31,911 nucleotides of DNA, taken from NCBI GenBank assembly GCA_033763655.1, contig JANRKD010000017.1:1-31911 (forward strand), given 5' to 3'. Source of the stretch: QFOX01 sp033763655. Lineage in GTDB: Bacteria > Pseudomonadota > Alphaproteobacteria > Rickettsiales > UBA3002. The notes under the pieces were generated by a model. The model saw only the letters and a program-made list of their open reading frames with translations, did not search any database and was not told the DNA's origin. Position 1 is the first letter of the stretch, and every line of letters begins with the position of its first letter. The position numbers and the translations under genes are program-made. Shown here in pieces: positions 1-7,720 of the stretch.

Positions 1-116
1 GGAGGGAAACGCAGGGAGGGAAGAGTCGAGTGGTTAGAGTCGAGTGGCGCCACCCCTGCCCCGCGCGTCATTGCGAGCGAAGCGCGGCAATCCAGCGTGG
101 CCATCATTCTTTCCCG

Positions 117-180
117 TGTCATGCCGCCCGATGACGGCATCCATCTTTAAGGTGGACCCCGGCACAAGGCCGGGGTGACA
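117..180. repeat. Two-hairpin TGTCAT...TGACA element, copy 1
   Basis: The element runs from TGTCAT to TGACA. Hairpin 1 is ATGCCGCCCGATGACGGCAT, the linker is CCATCTTTAAGGTGG, and hairpin 2 is ACCCCGGCACAAGGCCGGGG. The same architecture, with different but still palindromic stems, recurs at 2092-2163, 2407-2467, 26734-26804 and 30821-30884. No transposase is nearby, so it behaves like a non-autonomous palindromic repeat. Confidence 0.8.
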
Positions 181-380
181 CGTGGGGCTGGTGCGCTCCA
201 TCGCCTCGGCGAAGGTAGACCCCGTCATACGACGGGATGACATGTGGGTGGTCGGGGCGAGCCGGGATGACACGTGGGGTTGGGCGCTGTAGGATGTGGG
301 CTGTAGGTTGGGTGCGTAAGCTGTGGTTGGCGCCACTCACTTTTTTACTACGCGACTCTCGACTCTTCCCTTCCCGCTGC

Positions 381-529
381 CCTCACCCCGGCCCTCTCCC
401 GCAGGCGGGAGAGGGGGCGACTCCCCTCGTCAGCCACCGTCCTCTATTCACTTCCTTCCTTCACTGGCTACTGCCTACCGGCTACTGGCTACTGGCTACT
501 GGCAGCCCCTTTACCGCTCGACTCTTCCT
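381..529 (+). repeat. Composite repeat with heptamer tract, copy 1
   Basis: The modules in order are: a GC-rich hairpin (CCCTCTCCCGC paired with GCGGGAGAGGG, 381-420), a conserved connector beginning GACTCCCCTCGTC, a short TTCACTTCC tract, five TACTGGC-type heptamers (469-503), and a tail CAGCCCCTTTACCGCTCGAC. The same module order occurs at 2655-2901, 23186-23356 and 30930-31115, and inverted at 1885-2060. Confidence 0.8.
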
Positions 530-577
530 TGGCTACCCAGCCCCGACCCGCCCCACCACATAAAGGTTGCCGCGCCG

Positions 578-1255
578 CTACTCCCGCGCCCCCGTTTTCG
601 CGGGGTAGGCGCACCAGCGCGCGACGCCGCAGCGGGCGCATTCGGGCGTGCGGGCCTTGCAGACATAACGCCCGTGCAGGATCAGCCAGTGATGCGCATG
701 TTTTTTCCAGCGGTCGGGGATGGTTTTCTCCAGCGCCAGCTCGGTCGCAAGCGGGGTAGTCGTCGTGCATAGGCCGAGGCGGTTGGCGACGCGCAGCACA
801 TGCGTATCAACCCCGATGGTCGGCAACCCCAGCACGCAATTAAGCCAGACATTCGCCGTTTTGCGCCCCACCCCGGGCAATGTTTCCAGCGCCGCACGGG
901 TGGTGGGCACCTCCCCGCCATAGGCTTCCATAAGCCGCACGCTAAGGGCAAGGATATTTCTGGCCTTCGTATTGAACAAGCCAATGGTCTTAATGTATTT
1001 TTTAAGACCATCCTCGCCCAGCGCGCACATAGCTTTCGGGCTGGATGCGCGTTCAAAAAGCCTGGGGGTTGCCTTGTTCACCCCGACATCCGTCGCTTGC
1101 GCCGAGAGCACGATCGCCACCAACAGGCAATAAGGGTTGGGGGCCAGCAGCTCGGTTTTCGGGTGCGGGTTTGCCGCCGAAAAATGGCTAAAAATCGCTT
1201 CGATGGCAGCGGCAGAGAGTGTGCTGCTACGGTCAGGAGATGAGGCTTTGGCCAT
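578..1255 (-). CDS. nth: Endonuclease III (DNA glycosylase/AP lyase)
   Basis: This is a base-excision repair enzyme that removes oxidised pyrimidines and cleaves the abasic site. The 225 residues are close to the 211 of E. coli Nth. The helix-hairpin-helix LPGVGRKTANVWLN carries the catalytic lysine (Lys132), and GVDTHVLR carries the catalytic aspartate (Asp150). The C-terminus has the 4Fe-4S pattern C-x6-C-x2-C-x5-C (Cys199, 206, 209, 215). I chose the ATG at 1255. An in-frame TTG at 1291 would add 12 basic residues, but it lacks a ribosome site and is not expected in the family. The gene is divergent from the membrane-protein gene at 1360, and no terminator is visible downstream, where repeats begin. 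Confidence 0.95.
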   Translation of the reverse strand: MAKASSPDRSSTLSAAAIEAIFSHFSAANPHPKTELLAPNPYCLLVAIVLSAQATDVGVNKATPRLFERASSPKAMCALGEDGLKKYIKTIGLFNTKARNILALSVRLMEAYGGEVPTTRAALETLPGVGRKTANVWLNCVLGLPTIGVDTHVLRVANRLGLCTTTTPLATELALEKTIPDRWKKHAHHWLILHGRYVCKARTPECARCGVARWCAYPAKTGARE

Positions 1256-1307
1256 ACGGCATGTTCGAGCAGGTCGCCACCGCTTTTTCAAGCAAAACCG
1301 CCTGCAT

Positions 1308-1353
1308 TTTTCATAAAACTGTCACATATGCCGCCGCGCGCCCGTGTTATACT
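1308..1353 (+). promoter_or_regulatory. PHO-box-like direct repeat plus -10 for the gene at 1360
   Basis: Half-sites TTTTCAT-AAAA-CTGTCAC (1308-1325) match the E. coli PHO-box consensus CTGTCAT-AAAA-CTGTCAT at about 15 of 18 positions. A TATACT -10 (1348-1353) follows after exactly 22 bp. Transcription would begin at about 1360, the ATG itself, so the mRNA may be leaderless. The layout is shared with five other genes in the window. Seen directly: the motif and its spacing. Inferred: binding by a PhoB/OmpR-family regulator. Confidence 0.6.
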
Positions 1354-1359
1354 TCTCGT

Positions 1360-1884
1360 ATGGATGAATCTAGCACCATTGCTTATCAACGCCCCTCTCT
1401 GATCGCCAGCTTCATGCGCGGCGCGCTGTCGAGCGGCTTTAATGGCGTGTTGATGTCGGGCGTTATGGCGGTGGCCACGGTGTTACTCGGGATTGCGACA
1501 TTAAGTTCAGCCTTTGGCGCTGCCCCTCTCGTGATTCTAACCGCTGCTCTTTTTGGCGGTGTCATGGCCGTAAAACATACCTTGTCCGGCCCTGCGCACG
1601 CATCCACCGGGCCGGGCTTTATTCCTATCCCCGTCCCCGTGCAGGGCATCAATGCGCCGGCAGTACCGACACCCGCATTAGGCCAGACGATAAGCGCCGA
1701 TATCGCCGAAGCACCCGAGCAGTCCGGCAAAAACTGGGCGGCGAGCGTCAGCCAGAATGGCGACACCCAGAGCCGCATCCAGCAGATTATTACCAATGGC
1801 GCCTTAAGCGATAAAGACCGCGCCGGGGCCATCCTCGCCGCTCGCGAAGCCAACGCCGGCACCGATATGGCACGCGGCGCTTAG
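1360..1884 (+). CDS. Uncharacterised glycine-rich two-TM membrane protein
   Basis: The 174-residue protein belongs to no family I recognise. After a short soluble N-terminus, two hydrophobic Gly/Ala-rich segments (about residues 28-50 and 53-72) form a likely membrane hairpin. A Pro-rich linker (about 83-107, with IPIPVPV) and a polar tail follow. The tail ends in a helical stretch with QQIITNGALSDKDRAGAILAARE. The overall plan resembles the protein at 31191, which also has a Gly-rich TM pair preceded by an F-x-x-G-x-L-x-x-G-x-x-G motif. I took the ATG at 1360; an upstream in-frame extension would cross the predicted promoter. There is no Shine-Dalgarno sequence, which agrees with a leaderless transcript. 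Confidence 0.7.
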   Translation: MDESSTIAYQRPSLIASFMRGALSSGFNGVLMSGVMAVATVLLGIATLSSAFGAAPLVILTAALFGGVMAVKHTLSGPAHASTGPGFIPIPVPVQGINAPAVPTPALGQTISADIAEAPEQSGKNWAASVSQNGDTQSRIQQIITNGALSDKDRAGAILAAREANAGTDMARGA

Positions 1885-2060
1885 CCGCCAGTCACCAGTA
1901 GCCGGTAGCCAGCGAAGAAAGCGAAGTGAATAGAGGACGGTAGCCAGCAAGGGTAGTCTCCCCTTCGCCACCCGGGGAGTATCCCCCTCCCGCCTGCGGG
2001 AGGGGTTAGGGGAGGGAAGCGGCAAGGCAGAGTCGCGCGGTGAGAGTCGCGAGTCGCGTG
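1885..2060 (-). repeat. Composite repeat, inverted copy
   Basis: Read on the minus strand, this carries the same modules as the copy at 381: the CCCTCCCGCAGGCGGGAGGG hairpin (about 1984-2006 on plus), the connector with CCGTCCTCTATTCACTTC, and a short degenerate heptamer tract (GCCAGTA-like units at 1889-1912). It begins directly at the stop codon of the gene at 1360-1884. Confidence 0.7.
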
Positions 2061-2091
2061 GCGGGCGCGGGGCCGCCCTCACCCTCTCCTC

Positions 2092-2163
2092 TGTCATGCC
2101 GTCTTTATGACGGCATCCATCTTTTTTGAAGTAAGGTAGACCCCGTCATATGACGGGGTGACA
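2092..2163. repeat. Two-hairpin TGTCAT...TGACA element, copy 2
   Basis: It is 72 bp long. Hairpin 1 is ATGCCGTCTTTATGACGGCAT-like, the linker contains CCATCTTTTTTGAAG, and hairpin 2 is ACCCCGTCATATGACGGGGT. It is nearly identical, in the opposite orientation, to the copy at 26734-26804. Confidence 0.8.
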
Positions 2164-2275
2164 GGTGGGTGGTCGGGGCGAGCCGGGGTGACACGTGGGG
2201 TTGGTGCGCTCCATCGCCTCGGCGAAGATAGACCCCGTTATTCAACGGGGTGACAGGTGGGGGTTGGGGGTGACA

Positions 2276-2307
2276 CTGGGGACACAGTAAAATCATTGCG
2301 TCCCCAG
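2276..2307. repeat. GGGGACACA...GTCCCC palindrome, copy 1
   Basis: Arms CTGGGGAC and GTCCCCAG enclose ACAGTAAAATCATTGC. It belongs with the palindromes at 21700-21756 and 22705-22752, which share the GGGGACACAATGA core. Such palindromes resemble REP sequences mobilised by REP-associated Y1 transposases in other bacteria, but no such gene lies in the window. Confidence 0.6.
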
Positions 2308-2406
2308 CGCGACCCCTTCGCCCTTGCTCTCTGCGCTCTGGGGGGTGGGTGACACGTGGCGGTTGTCGGCTGTGGCTGGCCTGCCACCGGCCACTTCCCT
2401 CTCCCT

Positions 2407-2467
2407 TGTCATGCCGTCTTTATGACGGCATCCATCTTTAAGATGCCAAATCACGTTTGGCATGACA
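2407..2467. repeat. Two-hairpin TGTCAT...TGACA element, copy 3 (hybrid)
   Basis: It is 61 bp long. Hairpin 1 is of the GCCGTC/GACGGC type as in copies 1 and 2. Hairpin 2 is ATGCCAAA-TCACG-TTTGGCAT, which belongs to the 95-bp elements at 4777 and 23038. The two stems therefore appear to be exchangeable modules. Confidence 0.75.
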
Positions 2468-2654
2468 CATGGGGAGGTCGGGCGCTGGAGGCTGTGGGCT
2501 ATAGTTGGGTGTGTAACCCGTGGCGCTGGAGGCTATAGGTTGGGTGTGTAAACTGTGGGCTGTGAGTTGAGTGTGGGCTGTAACTCGTGGTTGTCGCCAC
2601 TCGCCTTTACTACGCGACTCTCGACTCTCGCCACCCGACTCTTGCTGCCGCTTC

Positions 2655-2901
2655 CCTCACCCCAACCCTCTCCCGCAGGCGGGAGAGGGAGCGACTCCCC
2701 TCGTCAGCCACCGTCCTCTATTCACTTCCTTCACTTTCTTTCTTTCTTTCTTCACTTCCTTCACTTTCTTTTTCTTTCTTTCTTCACTTCCTTCACTGGC
2801 TACTGGCTACTGGCTACTGACTACTGACTACTGGCTACTGGCTACTGACTACTGGCTACTGACTACTGACTACTGGCAGCCCCTTTACCGCTCGACTCTT
2901 C
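2655..2901 (+). repeat. Composite repeat with longest heptamer tract
   Basis: The module order is a GC-rich hairpin (2655-2690), a connector, a polypyrimidine tract of TTCACTTCC and CTTT units (2721-2796), eleven heptamers (2801-2877) and a tail GCAGCCCCTTTACCGCTCGA. It ends about 10 bp before the stop codon of the minus-strand gene at 2913. Confidence 0.8.
2801..2877 (+). repeat. Heptamer tandem repeat, 11 units of TACTGRC
   Basis: There are eleven perfect-length units, either TACTGGC or TACTGAC, in the order G,G,A,A,G,G,A,G,A,A,G at position 6. Shorter tracts of the same unit occur at 469-503 (5 units), 23301-23328 (4) and 31063-31090 (4), and inverted at 30762-30804. The differing unit numbers suggest copy-number variation by slippage. 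Confidence 0.9.
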
Positions 2902-2912
2902 TCTTGCTGCCG

Positions 2913-3785
2913 CTAAAGCTGAGCGACGATGGCCGGATCCTGTGCGCGGCCCTCGTAGCGGCGGGTGCCTTCGAGCGTTGCAGATGGTGCGCCGGGCGTT
3001 ATCGATACCTCCGCCGCCGCCCTATCGGGCCAGTCTGCCAGCGTCGCCCCGTGGCCCTGCGCGCGGTGCTGTCTGCGCTCCTCCTGCTTACGTGCGAAGA
3101 AATGCCCGCCGACATAGAGCAGGCTGGCCGCAGCGGCGGTGGCGAACAGGTCGAGGGCGCCGATCTGGCCCAGCAGGTAGGTACGGCTCGGCACCATTTT
3201 ATGCTCTTTTACCACCTGCACCGGTTTACGAAAAAGCGTACAGATACCCTCGGCAAATTCGTGCTTGAAGGTTGCAAATGTCTGCGGAAACGCCCAGCTG
3301 GCGCCGGTGAAGGTCGCAAACACGGAAAACCATGCCATAATCCGTGCTTTGATAAGGCTTCCCCAGGTCTGCTTCGGCTTCTGCTCAATCTCTCTGGTGG
3401 GGGTCGTATCGCCAAGGATGGTGTTCAGGCCGTTGACCGTGCTGACCTTATGTTTTTCCGCCAGCCCGACCGGCAGCAGCATCGCGTTGCCGCCCATCAT
3501 GAGCACGGTGGTCATCACCGCATCCTCGGCGGCGGCGGCGCTGGTTGGCTTGGAAAGGCCGCGCTCCAGCAGCCCGCGCACGCCGCTGACAGCTTTCTGA
3601 TACCAGACGCCGCCGGCGGCTGTGTGTTTGAGCAGGTAGGTCAGCGGCACGGTGGCAATGAAGGTGCCTACGCCCGCAATGCCGCCATAAACCAGCCAGT
3701 CGAAAAGCCGCTCGCCTTTCGATTTGGTTCTTTTGGTGGCAACCTCGGGTTCAGCCACGGTTTCAGGCGATGCTGCTTCGTTCAA
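2913..3785 (-). CDS. Uncharacterised multi-pass membrane protein
   Basis: The 290-residue protein belongs to no family I recognise. Four hydrophobic segments are visible at about residues 28-52, 86-108, 147-166 and 203-230. A long basic/polar loop (109-146) lies between the second and third, and a polar C-terminal tail follows residue 231. The start is TTG at 3785: a strong GGAG lies 8 bases upstream, and the predicted -10 (3808-3813) lies just before that. No in-frame ATG comes earlier than about residue 91. Its promoter carries the PHO-box-like repeat shared with other orphan genes. Inner-membrane location is inferred from the segments only. Confidence 0.75.
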   Translation of the reverse strand: MNEAASPETVAEPEVATKRTKSKGERLFDWLVYGGIAGVGTFIATVPLTYLLKHTAAGGVWYQKAVSGVRGLLERGLSKPTSAAAAEDAVMTTVLMMGGNAMLLPVGLAEKHKVSTVNGLNTILGDTTPTREIEQKPKQTWGSLIKARIMAWFSVFATFTGASWAFPQTFATFKHEFAEGICTLFRKPVQVVKEHKMVPSRTYLLGQIGALDLFATAAAASLLYVGGHFFARKQEERRQHRAQGHGATLADWPDRAAAEVSITPGAPSATLEGTRRYEGRAQDPAIVAQL

Positions 3786-3807
3786 ACGTCGGACTCCTTC
3801 ATCCTTG

Positions 3808-3852
3808 ATTCTAGCAAGAACGCCTGAAAACAGTATGAAGGTTTGATGACAA
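3808..3852 (-). promoter_or_regulatory. PHO-box-like direct repeat plus -10 for the gene at 3785
   Basis: On the minus strand, TTGTCAT-CAAA-CCTTCAT (3852-3835) is followed after 21 bp by TAGAAT (3813-3808). The predicted start of transcription is about 3801, giving a short leader that contains the GGAG site of the TTG-started gene. The half-sites are nearly identical to those at 31129-31146 (ATGTCAT-CAAA-CCTTCAC). Confidence 0.65.
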
Positions 3853-3953
3853 CTTGGCTTGCAGCGCCCGGAAAACCGCGCGTCGGCGGGCCTGTCTTTT
3901 TATCCGTCCGGCGCAAATAATGCCCCGGCGGCCTGACCCATGCAAAATTACAC

Positions 3954-3968
3954 TTGGCAGGATGCCAA
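3954..3968. promoter_or_regulatory. Inverted repeat TTGGCA-GGA-TGCCAA, possible operator
   Basis: This perfect 6-bp dyad with a 3-bp centre lies about 70 bases before the secreted-protein start at 4040. Its left arm could double as a weak -35 (17 bp before TAGCGT). It may be a regulator site, or a decayed hairpin of the TGCCA-type repeats nearby. Evidence is sequence symmetry only. Confidence 0.3.
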
Positions 3969-4039
3969 CATCGCACTAGCGTCGGCGGGATTTTATACGC
4001 CGTCGTGGCATCACTTTTCTTTTTTTTGGGAGATTTCTT

Positions 4040-4519
4040 ATGCGTGCACTTGTTCTGGGCTTGCTGGCCACCACCTTCCTTTCGGGCGCCGTTGCCGCCG
4101 CGCAACCCGCTGCCGCCGCACCTTTCGGCGAGGCCAGCGCCCCGCTGACAACCGAAGAACTCGCCGGCATCAAGGCGGAAGCGGCAAAAATCAAAAAAGA
4201 GCGCGCCGCCGCCGCCGAGCGCGCCCGCAAAAAACGCGAGGAAGCCGCCGCCAAACGCGCGGCCGAAAAAGCGGCAGCGGAACAGGCTGCAGCACCTGTC
4301 GCCGAGGAACCCGCCATCTCCAGCGCCCCGGTGGTGGAGGATGTGGCTGCCCCGGCCCCGGCACCGGTGGTGCCTGATGCTGCAGTGGCTCCCGTCGCTG
4401 CGCCGATGGTGCCGGAAGCCGCTGCACCGGCGGCCATTATCCCCGAGCCAGTGGCTCCGGCAGCACCTGCCGCAAGCGCACCGATCATCCCCGCACCGGC
4501 GGCACCTGCAGGGCACTAG
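4040..4519 (+). CDS. Secreted Ala/Pro-rich low-complexity protein
   Basis: This is a 159-residue protein. An N-terminal signal peptide (residues 1-20, MRALVLGLLATTFLSGAVAA) precedes a highly charged Ala/Lys/Glu/Arg helix (about 42-90, probably coiled coil). A long Ala/Pro/Val segment to the C-terminus has repeated VAPAPAP-like and AAPAAP-like patches. The layout of charged helix plus extended Pro-rich arm is typical of periplasm-spanning or wall-associated linkers, but there is no TonB or OmpA domain, so no function is assigned. The ATG at 4040 has GGGAG 7 bases upstream. The gene is divergent from the membrane gene at 2913-3785. Confidence 0.7.
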   Translation: MRALVLGLLATTFLSGAVAAAQPAAAAPFGEASAPLTTEELAGIKAEAAKIKKERAAAAERARKKREEAAAKRAAEKAAAEQAAAPVAEEPAISSAPVVEDVAAPAPAPVVPDAAVAPVAAPMVPEAAAPAAIIPEPVAPAAPAASAPIIPAPAAPAGH

Positions 4520-4693
4520 CTGGGAGGGCGTCACAGCTGACAGCGCTACCACCCTCTGTTTTTCATTGGGTGGCAGTGGAGTGTCGCGCACTCACTCGCA
4601 ATGATGCTAGCGCGGGTGCGGGCCTATGCTTTCACTGACGAGGGGAGTTGCTCTCCTTACTGACTACCGGCGACTACTCTCTCTTTCTGCATT

Positions 4694-4745
4694 TCCCTCC
4701 CCTAACCCTTCCCGCTCGCGGGAGGGGGCCGGGGTGAGGGGCTGC
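4694..4745 (+). repeat. GC-rich hairpin module, solo copy
   Basis: CCCTCCCCTAACCC followed by the hairpin TTCCCGC-TCGC-GGGAGGG and the text CCGGGGTGAGGG. It matches the first module of the composite repeats but lacks the connector, polypyrimidine and heptamer modules, so this module can occur alone. Confidence 0.65.
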
Positions 4746-4776
4746 AGAGGTTGCCGGTCACCCCAACCCTGCCATT

Positions 4777-4871
4777 TGTCATGCCAAACGTGATTGGCCA
4801 TCCATCACGGTGCGTCTGTGCCGCGAGATTTTCACAAAGAGGCTGGATGCCAGCGTAAAGCTGGCATGACA
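4777..4871. repeat. 95-bp two-hairpin element, copy A
   Basis: It runs from TGTCATGCCAAACGTG to CTGGCATGACA. The core GCGAGATTTTC and AAGAGGCTGGATGCCAGC match the reverse complement of 23038-23132, which has exactly the same length (95 bp). Two same-length copies in opposite orientation with TGTCA/TGACA ends suggest a defined MITE-like unit. Confidence 0.8.
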
Positions 4872-5013
4872 AAAGATGGGGAAGTGGCCGGGGAAGCCAG
4901 CCATAGCCGCAACCGTCACCCCAACCCCACATGGCACCCGGCATTGATTACGGAGTCTGCCGTAAGACGGACCCGCGCCATGAGGGCGGTATAACAATTC
5001 CGGCAGATGGCGT

Positions 5014-7704
5014 TCAGGCGGTTTTAATCGCTGCCTGTGCTGCCGCAAGGCGTGCAATCGGCACGCGGTAGGGCGAACAGCTGACGTAATTTAAGCCCGT
5101 TTTCTGGCAGAAGAGAATGGAGGCCGGGTCGCCGCCATGCTCACCGCAGATACCCAGCTTGATGCCGGCGCGAGTGGCTTTGCCACGCTCGGCAGCCAGG
5201 CGGATTAACTCGCCGACCCCGTCCTGATCGAGGGTGACAAAGGGGTCTTGCTCGACCACGCCTTGCTTTTTGTAATGTTCGATGAAGTTCGCGGCATCGT
5301 CGCGGCTGATGCCGAGCGTCGTCTGGGTGAGGTCGTTGGTGCCGAAGCTGAAGAACTCCGCGTGTTCAGCAATATCACCTGCACGTAGCGCGGCGCGCGG
5401 CAGCTCGATCATGGTGCCGACCTGATAGGCCACTGTGATGCCCGTAGCAGCCTTTACTTCAGCAGCGGCGGTATCGACAATCGCTTTCATCAGTTGCAAT
5501 TCCTTCGCTGTCATCACCAGTGGAATCATAATCTCGGGCAGAACCGTCTTGCCCTCTTTCTGCACCAGCGCGGCGGCCTCGAACAGCGCCTTTGATTGCA
5601 TGGCGTAGATTTCCGGATAGGTGATGCCAAGGCGGCAGCCACGGTGGCCGAGCATCGGGTTGGCTTCGTGCAGCTGGCTGGCGCGGTATTTGACCGCTTC
5701 GAGCGTCAGGTGCGAGGCATCGGCCACTTCCTGCATTTCGGCATCGCTATGCGGCAGGAATTCGTGCAGCGGCGGGTCGAGCAGGCGGATGGTGACGGGT
5801 AGCCCGTCCATGATGCGGAAGATTTCGGCAAAATCGTTGCGCTGCATCGGCAGCAATTTGGCCAGCGCCGCTTCCCGCGCTTTTTTGGTTTCGGCGACAA
5901 TCATCTCGCGCATGGCGACGATGCGCTCGGCATCGAAGAACATGTGTTCGGTGCGGCACAGCCCGATGCCCTCGGCGCCGAAATTACGCGCGGCGCGGGC
6001 ATCGAGCGGGGTTTCGGCGTTGGCGCGCACTTTGAGGCTGCGCACCGCATCCGCCCAGGCCATGACGGTCGAAAAATCGCCCGAGAGGTTGGGTTCGACG
6101 GTGCCGACCTCGCCCAGAATCACTTCACCTGTCGAGCCGTTCAGGGTGATGATTTCGCCTTCACGCACGGTGAGGGTGCCGGCAGAAAATTCCTTGCGGG
6201 CGTAATTGATGCGCAGTTCCCCTGCGCCCGAAACGCAGCATTTACCCATGCCACGGGCGACGACGGCGGCGTGGCTGGTCATACCGCCGCGCGCGGTGAG
6301 GATGCCTTGCGCCGCATGCATGCCGTGGATGTCTTCGGGCGATGTTTCAATCCGCACGAGGATGACTTTTTCCTTGAGATTGGCGGCATGTTCGGCCTCA
6401 TCGGCAGTGAACACCACCTTGCCCGAAGCCGCGCCCGGTGAGGCAGGAAGCCCGCGCGCGATGACGTGTTTTTTGGCGTTCGGGTCGAGCGTTGGGTGCA
6501 GCAATTGGTCGAGCGAAAGCGGGTCGATGCGCAGCAGCGCTTCCTCGCGCGAGATGAGTTTTTCCGCCACCATATCGACTGCGATTTTGAGGGCGGCCTT
6601 GGCAGTGCGTTTGCCGTTGCGCGTTTGCAGCATCCAGAGCTTGCGGTTTTCGACCGTGAACTCGATATCCTGCATGTCGCGGTAATGGGCCTCAAGCTTG
6701 CGGTAAATGGTCACGAGGTCGGCGAAGACGTCGGGCATGACTTCTTCCATGCTCGGCAGGTCGCCGCCATCGGTTTTGCCGTGGATGGTGAGCGGCTGCG
6801 GCGTGCGGATGCCCGCCACCACATCCTCGCCCTGCGCGTTGACGAGAAACTCGCCATAGAACATGTTTTCGCCGGTGCTCGGGTTGCGGGTGAAGGCAAC
6901 CCCGGTGGCGCAATCATCGCCCATATTGCCAAAAACCATGGATTGGATATTGACCGCTGTGCCCCAGCTTTCGGGGATGTCGTGCAGGTTGCGGTAGGTA
7001 ATGGCGCGCGGGTTCATCCAGCTATCGAATACGGCGCGCACCGCGCCCCAGAGCTGCTCGTTCACATCCTGCGGGAAGGGGCGCCCGATATGCCTGTTGA
7101 CGGTTTCCTTGTATTGCGCGACCAGCTCTTTCAGGTCGTCGGCGGAAAGGTCGGTGTCCTGCGAAAAATCGCGTTCGTTCTTCATCAGGTCGAGCAAATC
7201 CTCGAACACGTCGTGATCGACGTTAAGCACCACGTCGGAATACATCTGGATGAAGCGGCGGTAGGAGTCGTAGGCGAAACGCGCATTGCCGGTTTTTGCC
7301 GCAAGGCCTTCGACAGTCGCGTCGTTCAGGCCGAGATTGAGGATGGTGTCCATCATCCCCGGCATCGAGGCGCGCGCGCCCGAACGCACCGACACCAGCA
7401 GCGGGTTTTGGGCATCGCCAAAGCGGCGGCCAACGATTCTCTCGATAGCCTGCACGCCGGCTTCGACCTGCGCGGCCAGCGCCTCGGGGAAGTGTTTGCC
7501 CGCGGCGTAATAGGCGACGCAGACATCGGTCGGGATGGTGAATCCCGGCGGCACCGGCAGGCCGAGCGCGCACATATCGGCGAGGTTCGCGCCCTTGCCG
7601 CCGAGTTGGTTTTTCATCGCGGCGGAGCCTTCGGCCTTGCCGTCGCCAAAGCTGTAGACAAGTTTTTCAGGGGCGGCAGTCTTTAATGCGGCAGATGTTT
7701 TCAT
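5014..7704 (-). CDS. ppdK: Pyruvate, phosphate dikinase
   Basis: It interconverts pyruvate + ATP + phosphate with phosphoenolpyruvate + AMP + pyrophosphate in the cytoplasm, linking lower glycolysis and gluconeogenesis. The 896 residues are full length for the family. The N-terminal nucleotide-binding domain begins with LGGKGANLADM. The central phosphohistidine domain has GGMTSHAAVVARGMG with the swinging His478. The C-terminal PEP/pyruvate barrel has EGIGLCRTEHMF, GTMIELPRAAL, SFGTNDLTQTT and GICGEHGGDP with catalytic Cys853. The ATG at 7704 is preceded by AAAGGGAG, a strong ribosome site. It lies downstream of glyS, separated by a repeat-derived hairpin block. Confidence 0.97.
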   Translation of the reverse strand: MKTSAALKTAAPEKLVYSFGDGKAEGSAAMKNQLGGKGANLADMCALGLPVPPGFTIPTDVCVAYYAAGKHFPEALAAQVEAGVQAIERIVGRRFGDAQNPLLVSVRSGARASMPGMMDTILNLGLNDATVEGLAAKTGNARFAYDSYRRFIQMYSDVVLNVDHDVFEDLLDLMKNERDFSQDTDLSADDLKELVAQYKETVNRHIGRPFPQDVNEQLWGAVRAVFDSWMNPRAITYRNLHDIPESWGTAVNIQSMVFGNMGDDCATGVAFTRNPSTGENMFYGEFLVNAQGEDVVAGIRTPQPLTIHGKTDGGDLPSMEEVMPDVFADLVTIYRKLEAHYRDMQDIEFTVENRKLWMLQTRNGKRTAKAALKIAVDMVAEKLISREEALLRIDPLSLDQLLHPTLDPNAKKHVIARGLPASPGAASGKVVFTADEAEHAANLKEKVILVRIETSPEDIHGMHAAQGILTARGGMTSHAAVVARGMGKCCVSGAGELRINYARKEFSAGTLTVREGEIITLNGSTGEVILGEVGTVEPNLSGDFSTVMAWADAVRSLKVRANAETPLDARAARNFGAEGIGLCRTEHMFFDAERIVAMREMIVAETKKAREAALAKLLPMQRNDFAEIFRIMDGLPVTIRLLDPPLHEFLPHSDAEMQEVADASHLTLEAVKYRASQLHEANPMLGHRGCRLGITYPEIYAMQSKALFEAAALVQKEGKTVLPEIMIPLVMTAKELQLMKAIVDTAAAEVKAATGITVAYQVGTMIELPRAALRAGDIAEHAEFFSFGTNDLTQTTLGISRDDAANFIEHYKKQGVVEQDPFVTLDQDGVGELIRLAAERGKATRAGIKLGICGEHGGDPASILFCQKTGLNYVSCSPYRVPIARLAAAQAAIKTA

Positions 7705-7720
7705 GCGAGTCTCCCTTTAT

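Larger units (their letters stand above)
1..577. other. Repeat-filled intergenic region
   Basis: I see no credible gene here. The stretch contains a GTCATTGCGAGC-type palindrome half (67-95), a two-hairpin TGTCAT/TGACA element (117-180), a solo hairpin of the GACCCCGTC type (215-242) and a composite repeat (381-529). All of these recur in other spacers of the window. Open frames across it give low-complexity Pro/Ser/Arg peptides that change with repeat orientation. Confidence 0.75.
1885..2912. other. Intergenic repeat island of about 1 kb
   Basis: No gene is supported. The island is a mosaic of an inverted composite repeat (1885-2060), two-hairpin elements (2092-2163, 2407-2467), solo hairpins (for example 2228-2256), a GGGGACACA palindrome (2276-2307) and the longest composite repeat of the window (2655-2901). 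The stretch 2470-2620 is degenerate TGTGGGCTGTAGGTTGGGTG-like text, similar to 290-320. Apparent frames here are repeat translations. Confidence 0.75.
4520..5013. other. Intergenic repeat region between the secreted-protein gene and ppdK
   Basis: No gene is supported. Just after the stop codon, GAGGG (about 4524) and CCCTC before a five-T run (4552-4565) could form a weak terminator. A GC-rich composite hairpin copy (4694-4745) and a 95-bp two-hairpin element (4777-4871) follow. The remainder, to the ppdK stop, shows no structure I can name. Confidence 0.65.

Noticed and set aside
117..180. TGTCAT ends of repeats as additional PHO-like boxes
   Set aside because: The repeat ends carry one TGTCAT only, without the second half-site 11 bp away or a -10 at 21-22 bp. 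They are counted as repeats.
2801..2877. Heptamer tract considered as a CRISPR-like array
   Set aside because: Units are 7 bp with no spacers and no cas gene is present; it is a simple tandem repeat.
2571..3827. A 418-codon plus-strand open frame
   Set aside because: It runs through a heptamer and polypyrimidine repeat tract and then antisense to the membrane-protein gene at 2913-3785, which has a good start, ribosome site and promoter. The peptide is repeat translation.
3782..4591. A 269-codon minus-strand open frame rich in Cys/Arg/Gly
   Set aside because: It is antisense to the secreted-protein gene at 4040, and its composition is the mirror of Ala/Pro codons. It also spans the promoter region of the gene at 3785.
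6466..7686. Long plus-strand open frames antisense to ppdK and, at 8699-9862, to glyS
   Set aside because: These are shadows of conserved coding sequence, with no ribosome site or family similarity.
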